Shown here one piece after another: positions 24,145-34,669 of a stretch of 64,000 nucleotides of DNA. Positions within the stretch are counted from its first letter, which is position 1. Each line of letters begins with the position of its first letter. Both the position numbers and the translations under genes were made by a program. The notes beneath the pieces are model-generated. The model worked only from the letters and a program-made list of their open reading frames with translations, was not told the DNA's origin and made no database searches. Origin of the DNA: Microvelia longipes (Eukaryota > Arthropoda > Insecta > Hemiptera > Veliidae); NCBI GenBank assembly GCA_018340805.1, contig JACMZG010001914.1, positions 23,305,943-23,369,942 on the forward strand. The letters are read 5' to 3'.

Positions 24145-24272
24145 TCATAATGAAAATGACGCTTATGAGGTTGTTCGGATGACGGAAGTTGAGGGTGGGA
24201 GTGAGCGGAATCGGTTCCTATTGGCTTCCTGATAACAAAAAATATGTCCGAAAAAAGTTTATATATATATGT

Positions 24273-24303
<31 letters not shown>

Positions 24304-24740
24304 TATATATGTATGTAGAGTTTCTACCCTTTCGTATGGCGAACGATAACTCTCGAAGGCATTCTCAAATTGAAACGAACTTTGCAAATCGCGAGATGTT
24401 GTGGAGGTTACGAGGCCTATTGTTTATGAAACATTATGACGTCATCAATCAAAGTTATGACGTCATGAAAAAATTTTTTTGAAACTTGAATGGCTTTAAA
24501 ACAAGGTATGTTTAGTGTTTAGGTAGAGAAGCGGAATCGATTAAGACCGATTTCAGCTGAATCGAACCATCACAAATGGCGCAAACAGTATACATATATA
24601 TATAATGTTGTATATATGTATACGTCCATGTCAAAGACTCGTACGATATCTGTGGGTTCAGTAGTTTAGAGGGTGAGGATATAGTATAATTGAAGGGCCT
24701 CTACCTCTTGCTCCATCCTGGTAAGCCTGCTGTCCTAGAG
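24145..24740 (+). repeat. dispersed repeat family C, copy 2
   Basis: It matches 1850-1960 at the left (ATGAAAATGACGCTTATGAG) and 15025-15220 in the middle (TATGACGTCATCAA, GGCTTTAAAACAAGGTAT). The right end is TCCATCCTGGTAAG, like 2162-2175. An AT microsatellite (24259-24315) interrupts it. Confidence 0.65.
24259..24315. repeat. AT microsatellite
   Basis: AT dinucleotides with GT interruptions inside the family C copy. A related palindromic GTATACATATATATATAATG stretch lies near 24590-24622. Confidence 0.85.
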
Positions 24741-25240
24741 ACAGGACAAAAATGGCTTCAACTAAACCACGGCGAGCAAATCAGGCCCGTAAAGCGGAAG
24801 AACCTCGAAGTAGTCTTTATATGGTCGAATTCATTCTAAAACGATTGCGACCGGTTTCCCTAGATAAACAATATTAACATAGATGGTTCACTCCCGAGTG
24901 TAGTAGAAACACTCAATTGACAAGTTTGTGTTTATGATTTAAGTTGGAGGCCTCATCACTAGAGTCTTGAATAGCGCTAGTAGTAAAATATATTTGCTCT
25001 ATTCTCTACTAGATTGTGCTGTAGTATTTTTTTAAATACAAACAGTTGCCAATCGTTTAGTAAAATAAAATAAAAGTAAACAAAGATCTATGGTATGATG
25101 CTGTAGTATTCGCGATGTATTTTTGTTTTTCAAAACTTGGGGGCCTCATCACGCGAAGCAGCACCATTGTTTTCTTAAAAAATAACAATAATTAATTTTC
25201 AGTGTTTTAGACTTAAGATTTAAATTTACTATCTGAATAT
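24741..25240. other. intergenic, no feature
   Basis: No gene recognised. Confidence 0.4.
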
Positions 25241-25244
25241 AACA

Positions 25245-25525
25245 TATCGGGTTGGCGCAAACGGATAAGTAAAGGAAACAAACCAAAAATTGAAACTCTG
25301 ACATTAGAGGTTCAAATCCAAGGGGGACGACAGAATGGGTGAAGTAAGAGTGAGAAATCAATTTTTTTCACTTTTTACCAATTTATACGAAATTCTTATA
25401 GAGCTTTCTTGGGATCACTCATCCATCGACTCCTCATCATTCTAGCGCTGAAAAGCGGATGGAAAGACTTGATTACCCTCAACAGCTCGTTGTTTGGTTG
25501 AATAAAAATAAATAAATAAAAGTGT
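25245..25525 (+). mobile_element. tRNA-like SINE (third type), AAAT tail
   Basis: TTGGCGCAAACGGATAAG (25252-25269) fits a pol III A box. GGTTCAAATCC (25309-25319) is a canonical B box with about 57 bases between box starts. The body ends in a run of ATAAAAATAAATAAATAAAA (about 25502-25521). Cloverleaf pairing is not closed, so this is a SINE head rather than a tRNA. Confidence 0.6.
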
Positions 25526-25795
25526 CAGAAATAAAAATATCTGACAGTTTCACGTTGTCACCACTAGACTGTACTACTTGAGCCTCCTGCATCCCATCAA
25601 CTATTTTTTTTAAATCTTTGAGTGAGCCATCTATGTTAATATTGTTTATCTATGATCCTAAGTGACGGAAACGGTATTTTTATTTAAAAACAAAAGTCAT
25701 GAATATATTTTTGTTTATAACGCTTGTTAGTTTTAATATTATAGCATACTATTAATAATAAAGTATTAATAAATCTTAATTAGTAAAATCAAATT
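25526..25795. other. intergenic, no feature
   Basis: AT-rich. Confidence 0.4.
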
Positions 25796-25799
25796 TGTG

Positions 25800-25923
25800 A
25801 GAAAGCCTCTCAGGCCCGCGAAGCGTGCCTGTGTGGAGAGGCTGTGAAAATTCGCTAGGTACATGGCAAAATGCCATGTAACAAGAACAATAATGAAACA
25901 AACATCATAGAAAACAACAACAA
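25800..25923 (+). repeat. family D fragment
   Basis: GTGAAAATTCGCTAGGTACA plus ATGGCAAAATGCCATGTAAC resembles 15310-15350. Upstream, CAGGCCCGCGAAGCGTGCCTG at 25810-25830 can form a hairpin (CAGGC/GCCTG) enclosing GCGAAGC. Confidence 0.55.
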
Positions 25924-26044
25924 TGTGGCGCGAAGCGGCCACAGGGGGGCCCCCGGGCCGACGCGGCCCGGCGGGCCGACGCCGCGGAGCGGACGAGGCG
26001 CGAAGCGCCGAGGTCGCGTAGCGGCTACGGGCCGAAGGCCCGTA
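25924..26044. repeat. GC-rich block of GNA-loop hairpins
   Basis: 121 bases of very high GC in AT-rich surroundings. It is a chain of short palindromes. 25925-25942 is GTGGC/GCCAC around GCGAAGC, with one extra G. 25954-25970 has CGGGCC/GGCCCG arms. 25982-25992 is CCGC-GGA-GCGG. 25997-26009 is GGCGC-GAA-GCGCC. GCGTAGC occurs near 26016-26022. 26026-26044 is an 8-bp stem closing CGGGCC-GAA-GGCCCG. GCGAAGC is known to form an unusually stable DNA mini-hairpin. A frame across it (Arg/Gly/Pro-rich) is not a gene. Confidence 0.85.
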
Positions 26045-26067
26045 TTTTTAATATAAAATAATTAACT

Positions 26068-26099
26068 AAGCTTTCGACTAAAAATTAGTCATCATCAGA
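26068..26099 (-). other. hammerhead-core-like motif, copy 2
   Basis: Identical over its 32 bases to 7231-7262, and the flanks continue similar (AAAATAATTAACT before it, AGAGTT after). The minus strand again shows CTGATGA, T, a 6-bp stem with TTT loop, and GAAA. It abuts the GC-rich block. Confidence 0.55.
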
Positions 26100-26104
26100 G
26101 TTTA

Positions 26105-26520
26105 AAATATAAATTATAAAATAAAATAATAAGTATAAATTATAAGTCTTAATAATTTAAGTAATAATATTCTAACATCTCTTCTATTGTTTATTATTCA
26201 AATAACTCTTTGACAGGCTTCAATGGAAGATTGAATTGACGGTAAAGAACGATGTCTGGATAATCGATTCATCAAATGCCTTTATTGATGCTTATTTTAT
26301 GGCGTTGTATGCTTATGCTAATTTAGGTGAATGTGGTTGGTAGACAAACCCGTTCAAGTAGGGATTACTTTGTTAGCTTTTATACTTTGTTGTCATCGCG
26401 CTTAACTCGACTGTTAACTCTCAAAGAGAATCATTCCAGTGTTGCAGATTAGATACTTCAAACTTGTAATATGTCACCATGAATGATGGGATTAAATTAA
26501 AATACGGTAACAGCTGCTTT
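26105..26520. other. intergenic, no feature
   Basis: AT-rich. If a Penelope-like element lay here on the minus strand, its GIY-YIG part should sit in this stretch, but I do not see it. Confidence 0.4.
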
Positions 26521-26531
26521 CCGGTTTTTAT

Positions 26532-27123
26532 CTAGCCTGGAGGGGTTTTTGTCAAATGAGGCATCATCAACTCTTTTGAAGACTGTACGGGGTTGGGTAA
26601 TACGGTGGATGATGTTTTCGGAATTAAACGCAGTGTGTTGATGTCAGATCTGAAAAGAAAAGGTAGACAGGTCTCTTTGATACGGTTGACAAGGTCTCCG
26701 GAGTTCAGACAGACGTGGGGGAAGGGCGTTACAAAGCTTTTCAAAAGTTGTATATGCCGACACTCTAGATCCTTACTAACCGCATCCATAGAGAAGTTTT
26801 TTTCTCTTTATTAATGCCCTGAGGATGACGTGTGCGGTCGGTGTTATTGTTAGTTAGAACTCGGCAGCTAATAGCTCCGGGGTTATTGTTATGAAAGGTC
26901 CCTGGTTGAAAACAGACAAAAGGTTGGGGTGACTCGGGATGGAGTCTATTGTTGCGGTGTGGTGATGGATCGCCCTACAGGCTCTACTGTACGAAGTTAT
27001 TAATTGCCTCTCCAGGGACTCGGAAAGATCCGATTCATCACGGCCTCCGTTAGAACGACAGCCCACCAATTTGACACCAACTCCCCGACTCATCCTTGTC
27101 ATTTCTTTCAAAGTCAAGACCAA
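26532..27123 (-). pseudogene. possible Penelope-like RT trace (doubtful)
   Basis: Two consecutive minus-strand frames (27123-26854, 89 codons; 26789-26532, 85 codons) lie in a segment less AT-rich than its surroundings. The second reads LNSGDLVNRIKETCLPFLFR followed by DINTLRLIPK. This loosely resembles the NS-DLV-RIK---LP--F---SFDV--LF--IP region leading into RT motif A of Penelope-like elements. The first has LLSVFNQGPFITITP, which faintly recalls the GP-F--TP block of their N-termini. The strand agrees with the motif at 26068. The aspartate-containing motif A is not intact, and no catalytic motif is seen. It could equally be an unrelated decayed element or a chance frame. Confidence 0.3.
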
Positions 27124-28430
27124 CTCCCAGTTAAAGTTGTCTTTGAGATTGATACATCATTCTGCTCTAGTGAAGAATGATAAAGTTCTCTACATCTTCT
27201 TAATAACTTCTTTCTGAATAGCACTTTCACGTTACACATCGCAAAATCGATGTTTGAGTGAACTTCTTCCTTTAGTAATTACACTTTTAATTCTGTTGGA
27301 GAAATCCTCATGGGCAACTGGTGGTTCCTAAGATTTTCTTCCAATCGATCTTAATAGAAAAAACTGCCATATTAACTCTTAATAAGGCCGGTAAGAGTTT
27401 ATTGGGGTACCATTTTAAGCAAATCAGTTTACTTAACGCTTCCCACGTGCGAGTATCTTGTACGTTGCGTTGGTCCTATTCAGCTAAACCTCTCGAACTC
27501 AGCTATAGCCTTCTCTGTTTAAGCCGACTAACTTCATGAGAATATTAGAACCGTGCAATTCTGAGTTCCCTATGCGCGGCAGAATGTATTATGAATTTTA
27601 GCGGTTCAAATGTTTAGTCCATCTTGTTAACGTAGGTTTGTTTCAGATCTTCAGTTGGGTTTTGGTACACGAAGATCTAATTGATGCCAGTTAGTCTTTT
27701 TAAGATCAGATATAATCTATTCATTTAAACCCCGACATCTTATAACATCTCACTTAATATATATATTTTATTTTATGTGCATTCATAATTTTCTTAATCT
27801 AATTATATATATCATCAGTTGAACACAAAGTTGTAAACTAATTAAGATCGCACTGCGATAAATTATCACACGAAACTACAAGCATTAATGCCGTCATCAG
27901 ATATATGAGTTCTTTATTTCTGAACTCGACTCTATAATTTATATTTTGCATTTATTATCCGAATCGCGATCACTGGTTTGCGATAAAGTAATTTTTGGAT
28001 AGCAGAACATTAAATGCATTTACTAATCTAGATCGTGACTGTTTGCATGCAGGAAATTGTTATGATTTAATTGTATTATTTATTTTATGTCTAGATTTAA
28101 TTAATTAAACGGTAACACACTTTGTAGCGAATTTCGGAAGAAAAAATGATCTAGTGAGTTCGGGGTAATGCTTTTATGAAATAATCTAAAAGTAACTATA
28201 GATCAATAATCTTGTAACTTTAGATCTGTGCTTTTATCAAATGATATAAGTAAAATGTAAAAATTAGTTTAACTTGAATGAAAACGAGTGTCGAAAATCA
28301 ATTAAATAAATGTTTGAAGAGTTAAAGTGAAATCTACTATTTAAAAAAATTATAAGAAACTTATGTCTCGATAATTTATAAAAAAATATTGCCCGTAAAA
28401 CTTAATTCTTTTTATGATAATATTCATCTC
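27124..28430. other. intergenic, no gene recognised
   Basis: 27124-27540 is moderately GC-rich with a 72-codon plus frame (27321-27539) of no known family. Beyond that the sequence is AT-rich without features. Confidence 0.4.
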
Positions 28431-28434
28431 TTTG

Positions 28435-29425
28435 AAATTGTGTAGAAATTAGTCTCAAAAATTAAGTAGAAACTTGTCTAAAAGATTATGTAGAAACTAG
28501 TCAGTAAGATGGTCTAAAGATTATGTAGAAAGTAAGATGTAAACTGTCTAAAGATTATGTAGAAACTAGTCAGTAAGATTATGTAGAAACTAGTCAGCAA
28601 GATGTAGAAACCTGTCAGAAGATCTGTAGTAGAAACTAGTCGTAAGATTATGTAGAACTAGTCAGTCTTGTCTAAAAGATTATGTAGAACTAGTCAGTAA
28701 GATTATGTAGAAACTAGTCAGCAAGATTATGTAGAAATAGTCACAGATTATGAGAAACTAGTCTGTAAGATGTAGAAACTAGTCGTAGAATGTACTAGTC
28801 AGTTAAGATTATATTAAACTTGTCTAAGATTATGTAAACTAGTCGTAAGTTTGTATAGTAAGATTATGGTAGAAAGTCAGCAAGATTATGTAGAAAACTA
28901 GTCTGTAAGATGTAGAACTAGTCGTAGCTAGTCTGTATAAACTATCTGATAGAACTAGTTAAGATAAGTATAACTTGTCTAAAGATTATGTAAACCAGTT
29001 AAGATTATGTAGAAATAGTCAGTAAGTTATGTAGAAACTAGTCAGTAAGATTAAGTATAAACTTGTCTAAAAGATTATGTAGAACTAGTCAGTAAATTAT
29101 TAGAAACTTGTCTAAAAGATTAGTAGAAACTAGTCAGTAAGATGTAGAAATTGTTTAAAAGATTATGTAGAAACTAGTCAGTAAGATTAAGTAGAAATTA
29201 GTCTGTAAGACTAGGCAGAAACTTGGCTAAATAATTAAGCAGAAACCAGTCTGAAATAAATGTTGATAAATTCAGTTAAAATAACCGAGTAGAAACAAAT
29301 CTGAAAATTAAGTATAAACTTGTCCGAGGGTAAAGTATAAAACTTAAAACTATATTAACTAAACTACAAGGTTAAGTGTATACTTGTAGAAACTAAGTAG
29401 GTACTAGTTAGGAAATGTAGGAAAA
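28435..29425 (+). repeat. minisatellite, ~24-bp unit
   Basis: The core unit is AGATTATGTAGAAACTAGTC followed by AGTA, with a variant ending in TTGTCTAAA. Dozens of units occur, many with one- to three-base losses in GAAACTAGTC or GATTATG. Units at 29200-29425 are more diverged (AAGTAGAAATTAGTC, AAGCAGAAACCAGTC). Confidence 0.9.
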
Positions 29426-30910
29426 CTAATCTATACGAAACCTTTTACAATGTTATTACCTATTGATCTTACGATCCGTGTGAATAATGAGGAGAGATGG
29501 TTAGAGAGCTGCTACAAAACTAATTCTGGAATTTTTATCTATTATTTAAATAATATTAGTTTACACTCAAAATTCCATCAAAATAATCAAAAATTTAAAG
29601 CAGCATAACAATAATGGTATGTTTAAATTTATTAGCATTTTCTAAACCAAAACAATTAAATCTTCACTTTGATCTGGTTTAATCGAACGAATAAAATTCC
29701 ATCATCCAATAAAATTAGTATAAATAAATTTAACGACATTACCTACGTCTTAAACTTGGAATTATATTTACATTTTTATTGCTTTTAAATAATTTTGATA
29801 TCATTTATTCAAACTGTTGTTTATTTTCATCATAAAATTTTTAATACCTATAAAATATCTAAATTTTATTAACGAATTACAAATTCAAATTAAAATAATA
29901 TAAATGTAAATAAGGTAAACTTTTAAAAGATCTTTATTTATTATGACAAATAAGATGTATTTTCATTAAAGTGAAAAAAAGATTTAATTAAAAATATCAT
30001 AAATAAATAAGGAATATATTTATAACGGGAATAAACATATTAAGTGTTAAAACACTTCTATATAGCTTTAAACATAAAAGATTGTATAATAAATTTTATA
30101 AAGATTATACATTTCTTTTTGAAAATGGGTGTTTCTTGGATGAAAAATTATTTTGATTGTAAGGTTGGCTGCCCTGAGGGGTGTTATGTTAAACATCCCG
30201 CCAAAAAAATGACTTAATGGCATCTCTTGATTTAAAAAGATGTTTTTATACAGTCCATATCATTAATAGATTTTATGAGCAAAAACTTGTATGCCTCGGG
30301 GTGTCTTTTTAATTTTATTTAAAATCTAAAATAAGATCTATTTTTTTTGTCAGGGTAAATAAGTGAGGCAACACTGATGTTTATAATTAAAATGCGTAAT
30401 TACTTTGGTTTATCATCTACGCGGTGTTTAAAATAATCACTGGGTTTGTCTTTCCAAGTTTCTTAATAACAGTCTGGTCGGTTTTATTTTTTAATTGGAC
30501 GTCCTGTCATTATTATTGCTTTAGAAAAAATATGTTAGTTTTTATTAAACAATGTCTTTTTTTAGCATGTTAAAGAAGAATTTTTAACATGAAATGTTTG
30601 ACACTGACACATGGCAGTAAATGATGAGTGAAATTGTTTTCTTTAATAATGATTCTATTTTTTTTTTGTTTGCTTCTAGTACATTCCTATAATATTGAGA
30701 TACAAGGTATTATAGTAATGTAACACGGGTACAAGGTACCAAGGTACTCTAGTCCTCACCACTTTGAACTCACTGGCAGAGTAAAATTACATAATTAATT
30801 TTGCTGCATAATTTCGGAGTCGCTTCGCTCGTTATTATTGACATTTAATAACGTTATATTGAGTTTATTTTTCTGATGAAACAAGTTGACCAAATTATTG
30901 ATTTTTGTTA
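29426..30910. other. intergenic, minor family B traces
   Basis: Mostly featureless AT-rich sequence. Near 30725-30745 ACGGGTACAAGGTACC and near 30818-30832 GGAGTCGCTTCGCTCG resemble parts of family B. Confidence 0.4.
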
Positions 30911-30913
30911 CCT

Positions 30914-31096
30914 AGTATCAACTATACTAGTATCAACTATACTAGTATAAACTATACTAGTATGAACTAGACTAGTATCAAATATACTAGTATAAACTAT
31001 ATTTGTATGTACTATACTAGTATCAACTATACTATAGTATCAACTATACTAGTATATATTTATACTAATTTGTTATATTTATACTAATTTGTTACT
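30914..31096 (+). repeat. 15-bp tandem array plus 21-bp duplication
   Basis: About nine units of AGTATCAACTATACT with substitutions run from 30914 to about 31053. ATTTATACTAATTTGTTA then occurs twice (31058-31096). Confidence 0.9.
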
Positions 31097-31124
31097 TATT
31101 TTCTAATACAGGAATTTATTAATA

Positions 31125-31345
31125 AAATAAGACTGGGAGCTACTGGTAACAGACAAACACACATACGCTTACTAACAGACAACTTTGTTAAAACCACTAA
31201 AGAGGTCTTAGATACATCTAAAACGAATAATTTAGTTGAAATCTTGGTTTTGAAATTTTAGTGCAAACAATACTTTTCCTTCATACCCAGGGTATACATA
31301 AAAATATCCATTAAAGTGCTTGCTTTGCATGCATTATAAGGGTTA
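31125..31345 (+). repeat. family B, 3' part
   Basis: ACTGGGAGCTACTGGTAACA, AACAGACAACTTTGTTAAAA, CCACTAAAGAGGTCTTAGA and CAAACAATACTTTTCC follow the order of 32895-33060. Confidence 0.65.
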
Positions 31346-31399
31346 ATCAGATATTTTCTTAAATATCATGCATTAATACTATAGAATCATACTTCTCCT

Positions 31400-31995
31400 T
31401 AATATTCTACGGCTCGCTTCGATCGCCAATATAATTTTGTTTGTTGATACCTAATTTTAGAAAAAAATAATATAATATAACATAATATTCCAGACATCGC
31501 TTAGTTCGCCTTTCTGTGTTTACCTAATTTGAAGCATATACTAAAAAGAAAACATAATATATTAAGTGCTCGCTTCGCTCGCCTTCATTTCTATGTTTGT
31601 TTCTCACTAATTTTGAAGAATAAAAATATAATTTTACCAAATGATCTAGGGCTCGTTTCGTTTTCCAATAAATGTTTGTTGATCAATAATTGATTTTAGG
31701 AAAAGTAATTATAATATAACTTAACATTCTAGGACTCGATCCGCTCGCCGTTGTGTATGTATATCAGTACCTAATTTTATTACAAACAAAAAACATAACA
31801 TAGTTTTCTTGGGCTCTCTTTGCTCGCCTATATGTGTTTGTTTGTCGATACCTAATTTTATAGAAAAATTTAAAACATAAAATAATATTTAAGGCTCGCT
31901 TCGCTCGCCTATATGTGTTTGCTTATCAGTACCTTCTTAAGAGTATATAATAAAAAATAATATAAAACACTAGGGTTAGCTTCGCTCGCCTTTAT
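31400..31995 (+). repeat. ~81-bp tandem array with GCTCGCTTCGCTCGCC
   Basis: Eight units begin near 31411, 31493, 31566, 31650, 31732, 31812, 31893 and 31974. Each has a GC-rich head (best form GGCTCGCTTCGCTCGCC), then TATGTGTTTGTTTG, a GATACCTAATTTTA-like segment and an A-rich tail with ATAATAT. The heads vary while staying near-palindromic. The tails diverge more. Confidence 0.9.
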
Positions 31996-32219
31996 GTGCT
32001 TGTTTGATGGTTTTTGATATTTTTGGCGGGTGTAATAGTCGCCATTTTAAAAAGGCGATGCATATTTGTGTTCTATTCATCAATACCTACAATTTGATAC
32101 CCCACATGATTTTTTAAAATAATATTTATTTTTTACGAATGTGTGCATTTGCTTATAAATCGACAAATGCGCATGCCAGACAGTTGGCTATATATTTCCT
32201 GTTTTTGGATTAAATAGTT
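31996..32219. other. intergenic, no feature
   Basis: Sequence between the array and the next family B copy, with no recognisable unit. Confidence 0.4.
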
Positions 32220-33085
32220 ACACATGTGTACTAAATTTCAACTCTCTAGCTATCGTAGTCCCGGAGATGTAAAATCGGACAGACAGTCGCTCGACAGAAA
32301 GTATAAGGGTTTCGAAGATTATCTTCGAAACCTTAAAAACAACGAACTACATCGAATCTTTTCCTCATCACATGGAATTCGCTACGCTCATCCTCTCTAC
32401 TTCGGATTCGCTTCGCTCGTCTTTAGATATCAAATACTTTCGTTTCATCCTCAGCGGTCGCCCATACTGCACTGACTACGCTCAATGCTCCATAATTTTT
32501 ATGATCCAACAAAAATCATGGATATACTTGTCGTATTAAAATAAAACTTAGTGTACTTATTTATTAGGTAATAATATACACTTGTACCAAATTCAACTCA
32601 ATAGACCATTTTCCAATTTTTTTTAAAAATGTACACAAATCATTTGAAAAAATTGAACCAATGCTAATAATGAGATGAACCCTAGCACATATGTTAGTCT
32701 TATACATGGCTACATGCGTGCCAAATTTCAATCCGATCGCATTATTTTCCGCGTTATATGATTTTTCAAAATTTTTGCTGAGTCATTATTGTGGGTCATT
32801 AATGACGTTATTAAATAATTATTTTCCGAATAGCACAACTACAGCAGTAGACTGATTTTTGTACAAAATTTCAACTTTCTAGCATAAATACACTGGGAGC
32901 TACGATGATAAAAGACACACAGACACATACACATACAGACAGACAACTTTGCGAAAACCACTCATGAGGCCTTTAAAACGCCTAAAACGGATAATTCCGG
33001 TTTCATCCTGGTTTCGGATTTTTTTTGCAAACACAATACTTTTTCTATATGCGGTATAAATAAGGAAAAGTAAAAAGTATCATGC
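32220..33085 (+). repeat. family B, most complete copy
   Basis: A non-coding dispersed element. In order it carries GAATTCGCTACGCTCATCCT, GGATTCGCTTCGCTCGTC, CGGTCGCCCAT, TTATGATCCAACAAAAATCA, TCAATCCGATCGCATTATTT, TTGCTGAGTCATTATT, CTGATTTTTGTACAAAATTT, CTGGGAGCTACGATGATAA, CATACAGACAGACAACTTTG and a terminal GGTATAAATAAGGAAAAGTA. Inside, GGGTTTCGAAGATTATCTTC plus GAAACC forms a short palindrome (about 32308-32332). The closest relative in the window is 49075-49755. An 83-codon frame at 32224-32475 is not supported as a gene. Confidence 0.8.
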
Positions 33086-33089
33086 TTAA

Positions 33090-34596
33090 ACCAATTTAAG
33101 TCTTCTTAGTATATAAATCTTAGTCTTCAAGCAGCTCATATGTGTAATAGAGTATTAATTTATTGAAATGAGAACGTGGCTTCTTGTCTTCCCAAAAATA
33201 TAAAACAACTTTACCATTTTCAAAAATTTCCAGTGTAACATGATCCACAACCCTAAACGAATTACAATTCATGTCTCTCATTAAATATTTTCTAAACAAT
33301 TTCCGTTTTTATGAAGAAAATTAAAAGAAAAATGAGTGATAACTATTGTTTGAACATGATAAATGAAAACATCGTAATTCATAGATTTACGAAATGACAG
33401 AACATAAACAAATAATTTCTCCAACAGTTTTCAAACATTTCTCGTGAATTGGCTCTTGTTTATGTTGGCTAAACTGATAATTAGCAGTTTCAAATTTAAA
33501 TATGTCGTAAAATAATGCGTAATATAGATAGAACTAAAACAAAATCTAAATTAATAATTAGTGTTACATTTTTTGCAATAAATAATTAACGAATAGCTTT
33601 AAATTCGATTAATAGCTAATTATATTCCATGTGACAAAAATAAACGATGTTTAAAAAACTTATAGTTTTTGAAAATTTTGAGCTATAAGTATGCATAAAT
33701 TGTAATCTATACAATTTTTTTAGGATTGTTAAAAAATTAAGAAAACAAAATAAATTCCAATGCCAATTTGATGTAGACTGTTTTGAAATGCCCTTCAAAA
33801 TTGGTATGAAACAGATCTTGGCACATTTGATGAGTTTAGAAAATATAGTGGTCATGTCTTGTTCTGCCTGTGGCATAAGAGCTAGAAGAAGACCTACTCT
33901 GCTATATATGGGGTGGAGTAAGATAAGACACCGAGATGGTGATCGCATCTGTTCGCTGTTACATGGAACATATACAAACTATCTTTACTATAGTTTTGAT
34001 TGACATAACATCGTAAAAACAAATCACGTATTTTAGATGTAGAAGTAGTAATATGACAAACTGGTATAGGATCTTTACCATTCCTAAATGTTTCTATATT
34101 TTGAATTGGTTGATATCTTCTACACGCGAAATGTACTAATACGTCACATATGTAACGTATATATTAGGTAATAAATACGTAAAATAAAGTAAGTTCCTAC
34201 AGCGTAATTATTTTAAAGACAAAAACATAAAGCTTAGTTTGAAATGTCTAGTTATTTACGACCACTGTTAAAATTAAGGCAAATTATAAGAATTAGGAGT
34301 GCAATGTTTATTTGCAATTTTTATTGAGGTATTATGCATGTTTTAACGTAGGTATTTTTTATGTTGTTTTACAAAAGTGCACTCTTAAGAAAGAAATGTA
34401 TTTATAATTTTTATAGCCTTTTTATTTTTACATTGGAGTTGTTTTGCAAAAGTTATGTATTTACTCGTATGCTGTTGTAAATTACAGGTTTTTCTAAAAA
34501 AAACCCATTACTATCAACAAAGTAACAATAATGAATAACTTTTTTTTATGAAAAAATGTTTAATGTAAACATAACTACTATTACGTTTTATTGTTT
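33090..34596. other. intergenic, no gene recognised
   Basis: Overlapping frames on opposite strands at 33616-33948 (minus, 110 codons) and 33788-34003 (plus, 71 codons) show no family motif. The minus frame has only a weak hydrophobic stretch. Confidence 0.4.
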
Positions 34597-34609
34597 TATA
34601 TATATATAT

Positions 34610-34667
<58 letters not shown>
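34597..34667. repeat. AT microsatellite, left of MITE
   Basis: AT dinucleotides up to the left end of the inverted-repeat element. Confidence 0.9.

Positions 34668-34669
<2 letters not shown>

Noticed and set aside
25871..26056. Arg/Gly/Pro-rich 61-codon frame
   Set aside because: It results from the GC-rich hairpin block, with no coding signal.
28435..29425. CRISPR-like array
   Set aside because: Repeat units abut without unique spacers and there are no cas genes. It is a eukaryotic minisatellite.
31400..31995. CRISPR-like palindromic repeat with spacers
   Set aside because: The sequence between GC heads is itself homologous from unit to unit, so it is an ~81-bp tandem repeat.
33616..33948. 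110-codon minus-strand frame
   Set aside because: It has no recognised motif and AT-driven composition, and it overlaps an opposite-strand frame of similar quality.
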